Origin: Pseudoalteromonas umbrosa
GTDB taxonomy: Bacteria > Pseudomonadota > Gammaproteobacteria > Enterobacterales > Alteromonadaceae
Assembly: GCF_030125375.1 (NCBI RefSeq)
Contig: NZ_JASJUU010000004.1
Span: 62,001-126,000 of the forward strand
DNA length: 64,000 nt
Direction of reading: 5' to 3'
A program made the translations under genes and the position numbers. Shown here piece after piece: positions 1 to 8,141 of this stretch. Each line of letters starts with the position of its first letter. The stretch's first letter is position 1. Below the pieces are notes generated by a model. That model searched no databases and was not told where the DNA came from. It saw only the letters and a program-made list of their open reading frames with translations.

Positions 1-33
1 AAAAAGGCGAATATAATAAATATTCGCCTTTTT
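1..33. terminator. Intrinsic terminator, palindromic in both directions
   Basis: A 13-bp arm at 1-13 is perfectly complementary to 21-33 around a 7-nt loop. The arms begin with five A and end with five T, so it can terminate transcription in either direction. It most likely ends a gene lying left of the window. Confidence 0.8.
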
Positions 34-76
34 GTTTATAAAAGACGCAAACAAACAAAAAAATGCATTTTTCCTC

Positions 77-104
77 TTTACCTTTTCTAAAAGCTCTTTA
101 TAAT
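77..104 (+). promoter_or_regulatory. Sigma-70 promoter of tRNA-Trp
   Basis: A perfect -10 TATAAT lies at 99-104, with a weaker -35 TTTACC at 77-82 (16-bp spacer). The bases after the -10 (GCGTCG, 105-110) form a GC-rich discriminator, typical of stable-RNA promoters under stringent control. The tRNA begins 13 bp downstream of the -10. Confidence 0.65.
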
Positions 105-117
105 GCGTCGACATTGC

Positions 118-194
118 AGGGGCGTAGTTCCAATTGGTAGAACAGCGGTCTCCAAAACCGATGGTTGCGGGTTCGAGTCCTGCCGCCCCTGCCA
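118..194 (+). tRNA. tRNA-Trp (anticodon CCA)
   Basis: The acceptor stem 118-124 (AGGGGCG) pairs with 184-190 (CGCCCCT), followed by discriminator G191 and an encoded CCA at 192-194. The anticodon loop 150-156 reads CTCCAAA, with anticodon CCA at 152-154. The T-arm has GCGGG-TTCGAGT-CCTGC. The outermost anticodon-stem pair (G145 with A161) is a mismatch; the other four pairs are intact. It stands alone between a terminator and holD. Confidence 0.97.
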
Positions 195-266
195 CTTCTT
201 ACTTTTCCCACGTAATTGAATCTTTTACTACTACCATTTAAAATCAGTATAAAAAGTGTTTTCATC

Positions 267-554
267 ATGCATCCGATACATGCTCAATTACTTGGTTTAA
301 CACCACTCAAGCTCAAAGCTCGCTATGATACGCAAGTTGCTTCGCAAGATGAGTCAAATGCCCCAATCAATTTGCAGCTGACAGCGCAATTGACAGAAGA
401 TATTTGTCTTGCTTTAAACTGTACTGACTTAGTGGTGGTGCTAGGTGATTCAATCGCCTTAAATGGCAGTACACTGACACTGCCTAGTGACATATTGAAT
501 GCCCAGCAAAAGCAACATCTATGGCAGGTGATATCTCATGCAATATCAGCATAA
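267..554 (+). CDS. holD: DNA polymerase III psi subunit (HolD)
   Basis: The 95-residue product starts at ATG 267; a TTG at 216 would add an unconserved leader. Its opening, MHPIHAQLLGLTPLKLKAR, resembles the E. coli HolD start with its LGIT-containing helix. The rest is short and poorly conserved, as is usual for psi. Psi bridges the clamp-loader chi subunit to the polymerase complex and helps contact SSB-coated DNA. The strongest support is context: the gene overlaps rimI by 17 nt, as in the enterobacterial holD-rimI pair. No strong Shine-Dalgarno is seen before ATG 267. Confidence 0.72.
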   Translation: MHPIHAQLLGLTPLKLKARYDTQVASQDESNAPINLQLTAQLTEDICLALNCTDLVVVLGDSIALNGSTLTLPSDILNAQQKQHLWQVISHAISA

Positions 555-990
555 AGACGCACTCGGAGAGTTTCCGTTAGATAAGGTCATGGAGATTGAG
601 AATGCGTGCCACAGCCATCCGTGGAGCGAAAAAACACTCGTCTCATGCATTGGTGGACGCTACTTTAATATGTGTCGCGATAGTGAGCAGGGGTTGATTG
701 GGTACTTTATCGCTGAGCGAGCGGGCCCTGATTATACTTTGATGAATATCTGTGTACATCCAAATAGCCAAGGCCAAGGAATTGCAACTGAGTTAATGCA
801 TGCCTTGATCGCTTGGTGTCGAGATGAGCAGGCGGAAAACTTATTTCTTGAAGTTAGAGCATCGAATACACCAGCGATTGCTTTGTATGAAAAGGCGGGT
901 CTGCATGTGATGGGTAGAAGAAAAAACTACTACCCGACTCAAAACGGTAAAGAAGATGCTATTTTAATGGGGCTACAGTTCACACAGTGA
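538..990 (+). CDS. rimI: Ribosomal protein bS18 alanine N-acetyltransferase
   Basis: This 150-residue GNAT enzyme acetylates the N-terminal alanine of ribosomal protein S18 using acetyl-CoA. The acetyl-CoA P-loop appears as PNSQGQGIAT (about residues 75-84), followed by the typical LEVRASN strand and the N-x-x-A-x-x-L-Y-x-K-x-G motif. The candidate catalytic residues E105 and Y117 match the Glu and Tyr known for Salmonella RimI with a two-residue offset. The start ATG 538 has AGGTGA upstream and lies inside the end of holD, which implies translational coupling. Confidence 0.93.
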   Translation: MQYQHKDALGEFPLDKVMEIENACHSHPWSEKTLVSCIGGRYFNMCRDSEQGLIGYFIAERAGPDYTLMNICVHPNSQGQGIATELMHALIAWCRDEQAENLFLEVRASNTPAIALYEKAGLHVMGRRKNYYPTQNGKEDAILMGLQFTQ

Positions 991-1007
991 AGAAGCGACA
1001 AGCAAGC

Positions 1008-3737
1008 TTAACGAGCGGCTTGTAGTTGAACATCTTCATTGTCTAGTGTGTATTGTATTGCTTGTGTAAGCTGCAGTGTGGTGTATTGCCACTGTGCTTT
1101 GTTATTACCTTGCAAACTAATCTCCAGATCTCCAGCTGCACTGTGGATGTTACTAAAGCCAAAGCAGCCCGCACTACCTTTCAAGCTGTGTGCTAGGGCA
1201 CGCAGAGATTCCCACTCTTGGTTTTCATAAAGAGCCTCTACAAGATCGAGTTGCTCAGGCAGCTTTTCTAGATAGTTCTGGCTTATCTGCAAGAACTTTT
1301 CGCTTTTGAGCAGGTTATTCCACTTAGAGGCATTTTCGCTGGCGAGCTCTAAAAACTCGAGTAACACCGCACCTAGTTTCTCTCTATCAATTGGTTTACC
1401 AAGAGTGGCATTGCACCCTGCTGCCAAGTAGGTGTCAATATCATGCTTCATGATGTTTGCTGTCAGTGCGACAATAGGTCCGTCATAAGCTGCATGTCTA
1501 AGCATTTCTGTTGCCTCTAAGCCTCCCATTACTGGCATTTGCATATCCATCAGGATCAAGTCGTAATCATTGATGAGGGACATCTCGACAGCCTCTGCGC
1601 CGTTATTGGCAATATCGGGTTTGAGCCCCCAAGAGCTTAATAGTAAAGAGATCAATTCTTGGTTATCTTTGTTATCTTCAGCTAAGAGTATTGTCGCCTC
1701 TAGCTGAGTCTCGGCGAGCTTTTGTGAGCTGCTGGCTTGGCTATGGGTGTGGGTATCACACTCAATCCACTCAGTGTCGTGACCTGCATGGTTTGCAGAA
1801 ATGGTAACAGTAAATGTACTACCATTGCCTTGCTCACTGCTGACTTGTACATCTCCACCAAGTAGCTGAGCGAGGTTTTTGGAAATACACAAACCAAGTC
1901 CTGTGCCGCCAAACCGTCTTGTGGTAGTGGTATCAGCCTGCTCAAAAGGTTTAAACACCCGTTCCATCTCACTTTTAGACATACCAATACCAGTGTCTCT
2001 GATAGTAAAGATAAACTGATCATGCTGAGTGTTAAAATCAATATTAATAGAGATAAAACCCTGCTCAGTAAATTTGACGGCGTTACTGGCAATGTTAAGC
2101 AAAATCTGTTTTAGGCGTGTCTCGTCGCTGTTGAGCACTTTTGGCAATGGGAATGTGTAATCAAGGTTAAGCTCAAGATTTTTTTCGTCAGCGAGAGGCT
2201 GAATAATAGACTCAATATCTTTTATTAAAGGTAGGAACTCAATTCTATTTTTTTCAACTGCAAGTTTTTCGGCTTCAATTTTAGATAAATCAAGAATATT
2301 GTTGATAAGTTCAAGTAAGTGCTTTGAATTTCGTAAAATAGTGTCTAGGTGTAAATCTGCATTTTTAGCGCCAGGATTGTGTAGCAGTTGTTCAGTAAAA
2401 CCCATGATTGCAGTTAATGGAGTACGGATTTCGTGGCTCATATTGGCTAAAAAGCGACTTTTAAGCTGGTTTGCTTGCTCAGCTTCTGTGATTGCGACTT
2501 CGAGCTGGCTGTTCATTTCTTCTAGTGCTCGGGTACGGCTTTCTACCTTTTCTTCAAGGTGAAGCTTATAGTCTTCCAGTTCGCCTTGGAAATCACGGAT
2601 CTGCTTTACCATGTGATTGAAATCATCAAACAAGGTGCCTACTTCGTCGTCGTCATGGGCTGGCAAGGATACTGATAAGTCTCCGTCACCGACACGATGG
2701 CTGGCCTCCCCAAGTAGCTCAATTGGCGTAAGTAGTAGATTACGTACTACGATAAAGATGAGTACAGGTAAAGTCACCACGGAGAGAATAACAATCAAAG
2801 CTGTGATCAAGCTGATCGCTTTACCAGATTGATAGAGAATGCTTTTGGGAATAGTAGAAATATAATAATAACCGCCGCTGAGCTGCGCGCTATAGGTCAT
2901 ACGCTTTAGCCCATCTACCGAGGGAAGTACGACTGAGTCTAATTTCCCCCTATCTGCCAATGAGCTTATCTGGGCCATCTCCTCATCAGATAGATAACTC
3001 GATGTAAACTGCTCATCAGAAGAGAAAAGTACTTCGCCCTGTGTGGAGACTAATAGGTTTAATGTATTGTCGTAGGGGGCTTCAAGTATGCTACTACTGA
3101 TAATTGAGGGAGCGACTCGGACAATAATATAGCCCTGACGTTGAGGCCTTTTTAGGTGAAAGTTGACGCTATAAATCTGTTGCACAAAGTAGAGTTGTGT
3201 TCCGCCTTCTTTGGCTGGCAGCATATACTGTTGTTGTCTTAAGTTGCTTTTTAGAACTTGATCAAAAAAAGGGTAATCATCTGGCGCAAAGCTTAAATTA
3301 CTTGAATAGAAAGCATGGCTTTTACCATCGGCATCGACAAGATTGATACTAAGTATATCTGGATAGGCTTCACTGTAACTAGCAAAGACATCCATAAGTG
3401 CACCTAAACGTTTTGTTTTTAGTTTGTGTTCATCAGATGATGTAAGAAGTGTACCCAAGCGCTTTTTTTGAAGCGGTTCTTTATCGGGTGGAGAGAGTAG
3501 ATAATCACTGAGTACTGGAGATGTGGAAAGCAGTTTTGTGGTTGATTGATATATTTCCATGTAGTTGAACATTTTTTGCTGTTGTTGTTCAACAAAACGG
3601 CTAACAATGAGTTTTGCTTGTTTTTGAGTAGAGCTAGTTACATTGGTGAGCGTAAAGCCACCTAAGAACAGCAAAGGCAAAATCACTAGCGGTGTGATAT
3701 ACCAAAGTAACCTGATACTGAGCTTACTGGTTTTCAT
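1008..3737 (-). CDS. Hybrid sensor histidine kinase with receiver and HPt domains
   Basis: This 909-residue membrane kinase has a first transmembrane helix at about 9-30, a large periplasmic sensor (about 31-305, probably Cache-like), a second helix at about 307-332, HAMP (about 333-385), a coiled coil, HisKA with H435 in NMSHEIRTPL, HATPase_c (N-box N552, DTGIG from D581, GGTGLGL near 610), a receiver with phospho-acceptor D731 in ILMDMQMPVMGG, and a C-terminal HPt with H850 in AHSLKGSAG. The full His-Asp-His relay resembles BarA/TorS-type phosphorelays, and a separate response regulator should accept the final phosphate. None is adjacent. It is convergent with rimI, 17 bp apart. The signal is unknown. 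Confidence 0.92.
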   Translation of the reverse strand: MKTSKLSIRLLWYITPLVILPLLFLGGFTLTNVTSSTQKQAKLIVSRFVEQQQQKMFNYMEIYQSTTKLLSTSPVLSDYLLSPPDKEPLQKKRLGTLLTSSDEHKLKTKRLGALMDVFASYSEAYPDILSINLVDADGKSHAFYSSNLSFAPDDYPFFDQVLKSNLRQQQYMLPAKEGGTQLYFVQQIYSVNFHLKRPQRQGYIIVRVAPSIISSSILEAPYDNTLNLLVSTQGEVLFSSDEQFTSSYLSDEEMAQISSLADRGKLDSVVLPSVDGLKRMTYSAQLSGGYYYISTIPKSILYQSGKAISLITALIVILSVVTLPVLIFIVVRNLLLTPIELLGEASHRVGDGDLSVSLPAHDDDEVGTLFDDFNHMVKQIRDFQGELEDYKLHLEEKVESRTRALEEMNSQLEVAITEAEQANQLKSRFLANMSHEIRTPLTAIMGFTEQLLHNPGAKNADLHLDTILRNSKHLLELINNILDLSKIEAEKLAVEKNRIEFLPLIKDIESIIQPLADEKNLELNLDYTFPLPKVLNSDETRLKQILLNIASNAVKFTEQGFISINIDFNTQHDQFIFTIRDTGIGMSKSEMERVFKPFEQADTTTTRRFGGTGLGLCISKNLAQLLGGDVQVSSEQGNGSTFTVTISANHAGHDTEWIECDTHTHSQASSSQKLAETQLEATILLAEDNKDNQELISLLLSSWGLKPDIANNGAEAVEMSLINDYDLILMDMQMPVMGGLEATEMLRHAAYDGPIVALTANIMKHDIDTYLAAGCNATLGKPIDREKLGAVLLEFLELASENASKWNNLLKSEKFLQISQNYLEKLPEQLDLVEALYENQEWESLRALAHSLKGSAGCFGFSNIHSAAGDLEISLQGNNKAQWQYTTLQLTQAIQYTLDNEDVQLQAAR

Positions 3738-3905
3738 CTTTCCCGATATCCATATATTCTTTAAAAGTCCGTCAATTTATCCATTCATTGTGCAATATTG
3801 GATCATATGATGGCTTGCCTGATTTCTCAAGTTTTTGCGCTGTGTCGGGTGATGTTTGGGTTTAAATTAAAAGTACGGTGGCAGTGCAGGGGTTGGCAAA
3901 GCTTG

Positions 3906-3930
3906 AAGGCAAGGTAAAAAACCTTGCCTT
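3906..3930 (-). terminator. Hairpin at the 3' end of the secreted protease gene
   Basis: A perfect 10-bp inverted repeat (3906-3915 AAGGCAAGGT with 3921-3930) has a 5-nt A/T loop, 7 nt downstream of the stop of the minus-strand gene. There is no good U-tract, so it may stabilise the mRNA 3' end or terminate weakly. Confidence 0.5.
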
Positions 3931-3937
3931 AATTTAT

Positions 3938-6655
3938 TTACTTAGCGCTAAAAAAGCCTATTTCTGATAGCTGAAGTAAGTTATTACCATTATTGTCAGT
4001 AGCAGTATGCGTTAAGTCAATACGGTAATGGGTAAACGCAGTGGTGTTTTCAATACGAAAAGTGCGAGTTTGAGTACGTTCAGTAAATTGTTCAGATTGA
4101 CGTGTATCCAAAGTATGCCAATGGATGCCGTCATTTGATCCATGAAGCGTCCAGCTTGACGGGTCTCGTTCTGGAGCGTCGTTTCCACTGGTTATGCTAT
4201 ATGCACTGAGAATACGAGGTTGGTCGGCAATAAATTGTAGCCACCCTTTGTCTGTTAGTGCAACATACTTGTTTTTATAATTACCATCAAATGCGCTCTG
4301 ATAACCTTCGCCCCATTGACTAAACCCTTCATGCTCTGCGCTCAGTTCACCACCTAGTAAAGCAAAGTTTTCTAAAACGACAGGTAAAGTTGCCGTAGCT
4401 CTATCGGCTAACAAGTCGATTTCAGCGATTTGAAACACTGAATCACCATTGCTTTGTTGACCACTGTTCATGAAGTTGAATCGAAAGTATTGGTAACTTG
4501 GCACTTGGTCGACTGCAAATTCTCGAGTTTCTAACCTTTGATTAAATACCTGATTAGATTGACTATCCACTTCATGCCATGTGACTCCATCTTGTGAGCC
4601 CAATAGCGTCCATGCACTTGGATCTCTGCTTGGTTGATTATCGCCGACAGTGAGTCTATAAGATTTAAGTTTTCCTGCGCCATGGGTAGAAAATGTTACC
4701 TCAGACTGATTATTTATCGTCAGGTATTTAGTATAACGGTCGCCATCGATTGCTTTTGCAATATCATAGATAGGGTCTGCAGGCTGTGCTGAGGCACTTA
4801 TATCTGTGCCTAAACTGACTAAACTAATTTGATCTTCAGGGATTGCGGGGGCTTCAGGTGCAGCGCCCAGTGTTGCTTGGTACTTCTGCCACAGGGTATT
4901 AATATCTTGATTTAAGATGCGTTTAAATGCTTCTTCTAATGTCCACTCCCAACCTTCACGTTGACTCGTTAGCACCATTTGGTTGATCTTATAAGTAAAA
5001 TCATCATCATAATTGTCTTGAACCCATGATAAAAAGAACCCAGTATTGGTGTAACCACCTAGCCAGTTTTTAGACGGTGAAGGGCTGCGTGTAGCGTGGA
5101 AACCAGCTCTGATCCGAACGAGATCAGCAATGCCTTCAACGATGGCGTGAGTTTCATTTCCATCGGCCATTGCGCCTGTTGGAAAGTGTTGATAGCCGTG
5201 AACAAGCTCATGCCAGAATACACCGAGCAATTCGTAAATAACTTCTTCATCGCTGGCGTTGGCTAAAGATTCCGTAATATATTTGGTACTGAACGCAATT
5301 TCCATATTTCGGCCAGAGCCAGCTCGGTAAGCAAGGGTATCCATCCACTTAAGACTAAATGTTACTGAGTCAAATTCAGGTGATTCACCATAGTGCTTAT
5401 ATAAATATTGATTTACTTGTAACGTAACGTCATTGATGGTTTTTTCTAGATTAGGGAATAGCCTATTAATACGTTTATAGCCTTCACTTTGCGTATCTTC
5501 GTGGGCAAATTTAATTTCAGGATAAGCAAATCCGTGCCAAGGATTTACGGGGTCAACCACTTTTACTTTGTGACTCGCCGTGTCACTTTGGCCATGCCAA
5601 TTATATGTGACTAATTCTACTGTTTTTACACCTGGCGTATTAAAGGTGACTTGTGGGTCCTTAGCTAAACTGGTTGTTGGTGTGCCTTGCTCAAACCGCC
5701 ACTCAAAGCTATTTGGTTTATTGAGACTGGTGTCTTTCAGCGTCAATGCTTCACCTATAAACACTGTGCTTGCATCGCTAGCAATACCAGCAATAGGTAG
5801 TTGCGTGTTGGTAAATAAATCAATTTCAGCAATTTGTAGTAAATCATAACCCCAATCATCCGTGCCTTTGTGAGTCATATCAAAGCGATAATGTTGATAA
5901 GGCTTTACCGTATTTAAATGATAGGTTTTTTGCTCGAAACGCTTACTGAAAGATTGCTCGGACTGTGTATCGATGACATGCCAGTTTTCGCCATCGTTAG
6001 AACCTTTCAGCGTCCATGTGTGTGGATCTCTCCCCGGAGCGTCGTTTGCGGATGTGAGTTGATATTTCGCCAAACTCTGTGGCTGTGTTAAAGAGACTTG
6101 CAGCCACCCCTGTGGTTTGAGTGTGACGTATTTAGTGCGGGGATCGCCATCAAAGGCATTACTGATAGCTTCTCCTGCAGGAGACTCTATTTTTTGTTCA
6201 CTGAGTACTATGTTATTGCTAATTAGGCTCATTTGTGAAATTGGATCGTTCTTTTTATTATGGGCAACTTTAGCCCAGACTTGGCTTACATCTGGGACTT
6301 CATTCAATGTCCACCATTTAGCTTCAAATAACTCGCCCTTATAGGCAACGATGTGACCTTTGGTGTATACCTGCGCATGCAACCAAGGGTTTGGGGTATT
6401 ATTTTCATGATTGATGAATTGTACAAACTGCCATGCCCCTGAAGTATTAATGGCGGGCGAATCGCCCTCAGACCACCAGTTTGCTTGATAAATTGCACCT
6501 TGGTGCGTGACTCGCTGGCCTTTTTTGTAGTTGTTTTTATCTTGCCATTCGTTGATTTCATTTGTGTGTGACGGTGAATGTGTATGGCCTGTGTGCGCGT
6601 GTATAGATACAGATTGGATAGCAAGTGCTAAAGCACAAAGTGCAAACCTTTTCAT
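3938..6655 (-). CDS. Secreted modular BSP-type metallopeptidase with carbohydrate-binding modules
   Basis: The 905-residue product has a signal peptide ending near residue 20. Next come two chitin-binding type-3/CBM5-12-like modules (about 34-80 and 88-130, with the aromatic pairs QANWW and EAKWW), a first F5/8-type C (discoidin/CBM32-like) module (about 146-281), a PKD-like module (about 286-367), a central domain of the basic-secretory-protein peptidase family (about 375-595), and two more discoidin modules (about 612-755 and 762-903). The zinc motif is HELVHGYQH at 482-490, followed by VEGIADLVR as in plant and bacterial BSP proteins. It probably acts outside the cell on polysaccharide-associated protein. 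The catalytic assignment rests on the HExxH-type motif. Nothing indicates an operon. Confidence 0.82.
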   Translation of the reverse strand: MKRFALCALALAIQSVSIHAHTGHTHSPSHTNEINEWQDKNNYKKGQRVTHQGAIYQANWWSEGDSPAINTSGAWQFVQFINHENNTPNPWLHAQVYTKGHIVAYKGELFEAKWWTLNEVPDVSQVWAKVAHNKKNDPISQMSLISNNIVLSEQKIESPAGEAISNAFDGDPRTKYVTLKPQGWLQVSLTQPQSLAKYQLTSANDAPGRDPHTWTLKGSNDGENWHVIDTQSEQSFSKRFEQKTYHLNTVKPYQHYRFDMTHKGTDDWGYDLLQIAEIDLFTNTQLPIAGIASDASTVFIGEALTLKDTSLNKPNSFEWRFEQGTPTTSLAKDPQVTFNTPGVKTVELVTYNWHGQSDTASHKVKVVDPVNPWHGFAYPEIKFAHEDTQSEGYKRINRLFPNLEKTINDVTLQVNQYLYKHYGESPEFDSVTFSLKWMDTLAYRAGSGRNMEIAFSTKYITESLANASDEEVIYELLGVFWHELVHGYQHFPTGAMADGNETHAIVEGIADLVRIRAGFHATRSPSPSKNWLGGYTNTGFFLSWVQDNYDDDFTYKINQMVLTSQREGWEWTLEEAFKRILNQDINTLWQKYQATLGAAPEAPAIPEDQISLVSLGTDISASAQPADPIYDIAKAIDGDRYTKYLTINNQSEVTFSTHGAGKLKSYRLTVGDNQPSRDPSAWTLLGSQDGVTWHEVDSQSNQVFNQRLETREFAVDQVPSYQYFRFNFMNSGQQSNGDSVFQIAEIDLLADRATATLPVVLENFALLGGELSAEHEGFSQWGEGYQSAFDGNYKNKYVALTDKGWLQFIADQPRILSAYSITSGNDAPERDPSSWTLHGSNDGIHWHTLDTRQSEQFTERTQTRTFRIENTTAFTHYRIDLTHTATDNNGNNLLQLSEIGFFSAK

Positions 6656-6794
6656 GATTAACTCCCATTCTCTTGATTGTTATTTTTTGGAACGTTCCAT
6701 TTATTATTGGCACAAAATAACATCAATTCAAAGCATTAATTACACTAAAGAAGAGATAAAACAGAAAAAAGTAGGAGGTTAAGTTACAAAGACA

Positions 6795-6819
6795 ATAAAA
6801 AAGCCGGAATAACCGGCTT
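6795..6819 (-). terminator. Intrinsic terminator of efpL
   Basis: The stem 6801-6807 (AAGCCGG) pairs with 6813-6819 around a 5-nt loop. On the minus strand a T-rich tract (complement of 6795-6800) follows directly, 20 bp after the stop of the EF-P-like gene. Confidence 0.85.
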
Positions 6820-6839
6820 GTTTATTTCGACAGATAAAA

Positions 6840-7412
6840 TTAGCTATCTGCACGACTCATGAATTTAACTTCAGTCGTGTTGATTTTGATTTTATCGCCT
6901 GTTGAAATGTGCTCAGGCACTTGGACGATTAGGCCTGTTGTAAGTGTTGCCGGCTTTGTACGCGCACTAGCAGATGCACCTTTAATTGATGGTGCAGTTT
7001 CTTCAATCACAAGCTCTACGCTGGAAGGTAAGTCAACCGATACTGGGCTGCCTTCAACAACCACAACAGATAGACCTTTAGTATCTTCATTGATAAATAA
7101 AACCTGTTCTGAAATTGCTTCTTTATTTAGGTGATAAGGGGTGTAGTCTTCCTCATCCATAAATACATACTCTTCACCATCGATATATGAAAACATCGCA
7201 GGGCGACGTGTTAAATCAGCTAGCTTAAGCATTTCTTCTGCTTTAAACGTCTCGTCCACTTTACCATTGTTGACAACATCGTACATGCGCATGCGGTAAA
7301 GACTACCACCTGCGCGGCCCTGTGGTACTGAGCGCTCAATATCACGTACAATCATAACGCGGCCATTGTATTCAATCGCTGCATGTTTCTTTATTTCACT
7401 GGCCTTTGGCAT
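6840..7412 (-). CDS. yeiP: Elongation factor P-like protein EfpL (YeiP)
   Basis: This 190-residue EF-P paralogue has the three-domain EF-P layout: KOW-like N-terminal domain and two OB domains. The C-terminal half carries ETAPSIKGASASARTKPA, nearly as in E. coli YeiP. The tip of the first-domain loop reads VPQGRAGGS with Arg33, where canonical EF-P has its modified lysine. Arg at this position and a longer loop are features of the EfpL subfamily, which relieves ribosome stalling at certain proline-containing motifs. The start at 7412 (MPKASEIKK) is preferred over upstream codons because it aligns with the family and has GGGA 7 nt upstream. Confidence 0.92.
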   Translation of the reverse strand: MPKASEIKKHAAIEYNGRVMIVRDIERSVPQGRAGGSLYRMRMYDVVNNGKVDETFKAEEMLKLADLTRRPAMFSYIDGEEYVFMDEEDYTPYHLNKEAISEQVLFINEDTKGLSVVVVEGSPVSVDLPSSVELVIEETAPSIKGASASARTKPATLTTGLIVQVPEHISTGDKIKINTTEVKFMSRADS

Positions 7413-7562
7413 AGTAATTCCCAAATTTATTTTGTTTTGCAGCAAACTAGCATGAAGCTGACTCTAGGCCAAGCGCCACTTGCATTTTATTGTGTTGTAA
7501 AGCACTGTTAGAGTGCATGCAAAGCAGCAATATGAACGAGCCTAATCCAGATGGAGAATACG

Positions 7563-8138
7563 ATGGAAAAGTGTGTGAATGTTAAATGCCAATGTGGAAA
7601 AGTGCGCGGTGTTGTATCATGTGGCAATCGGCTTTTTCACAATCGCGTGGTTTGTTACTGTGATGATTGCCAAGCCTTTGTGAAACACTTAGCGAAGCAA
7701 AATATTCTCAATGAATATGGCGGTTCAGATGTGTTTCAAGTGAGCGCGTCACAGCTTATATTCACACATGGCATTGAAGAAATAGCTTGCCTTACCGTCA
7801 CGCGACAGGGCGTGCATCGTTGGTTTGCAAAATGCTGCAATAGCCCTCTGGGTAATACCATGAACGCGCATTGGCCATTGGTTGGGCTATTGCACAGTTG
7901 TATTGAAGAAGATTTAGATGAAGTAGTTGGCCTGCCCTCAGGTAGCGTCTTTTGCAAATTTGCAAGTGCAGAGATTCCAGCAGAAATCAAAGGGCCTTGG
8001 TCACATAATCGGGTGGTGGCCAATTTGGTATTGAAACTTGTGCTTTGGCGACTGCTGAGAAAAAATTCACCATCGCCTTTTTATCGACAAGGCAAACCTC
8101 TGGTAGAACCTTATTGCCTTGTCGATAAAACAGAATAG
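7563..8138 (+). CDS. GFA-like zinc-binding protein (DUF6151-type)
   Basis: The roughly 190-residue product carries cysteine motifs of the glutathione-dependent formaldehyde-activating (GFA) fold: CQCG near the N-terminus, CYCDDC about 30 residues later, and CCNSPLGN in the middle, which together would bind zinc. The family has members of unknown function, and this protein looks closest to those rather than to a proven S-hydroxymethylglutathione synthase. Two in-frame ATGs compete. The second (7563) has GGAG six nt upstream and is preferred over 7551. It is divergent from efpL and convergent with the following lipoprotein gene, with only 3 bp between stops. Confidence 0.68.
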   Translation: MEKCVNVKCQCGKVRGVVSCGNRLFHNRVVCYCDDCQAFVKHLAKQNILNEYGGSDVFQVSASQLIFTHGIEEIACLTVTRQGVHRWFAKCCNSPLGNTMNAHWPLVGLLHSCIEEDLDEVVGLPSGSVFCKFASAEIPAEIKGPWSHNRVVANLVLKLVLWRLLRKNSPSPFYRQGKPLVEPYCLVDKTE

Positions 8139-8141
8139 GGG

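Noticed and set aside
1700..2092. 130-codon minus-strand frame inside the first hybrid kinase
   Set aside because: Alternative frame of the same strand overlapping the kinase HATPase region; composition and lack of motifs show it is a shadow.
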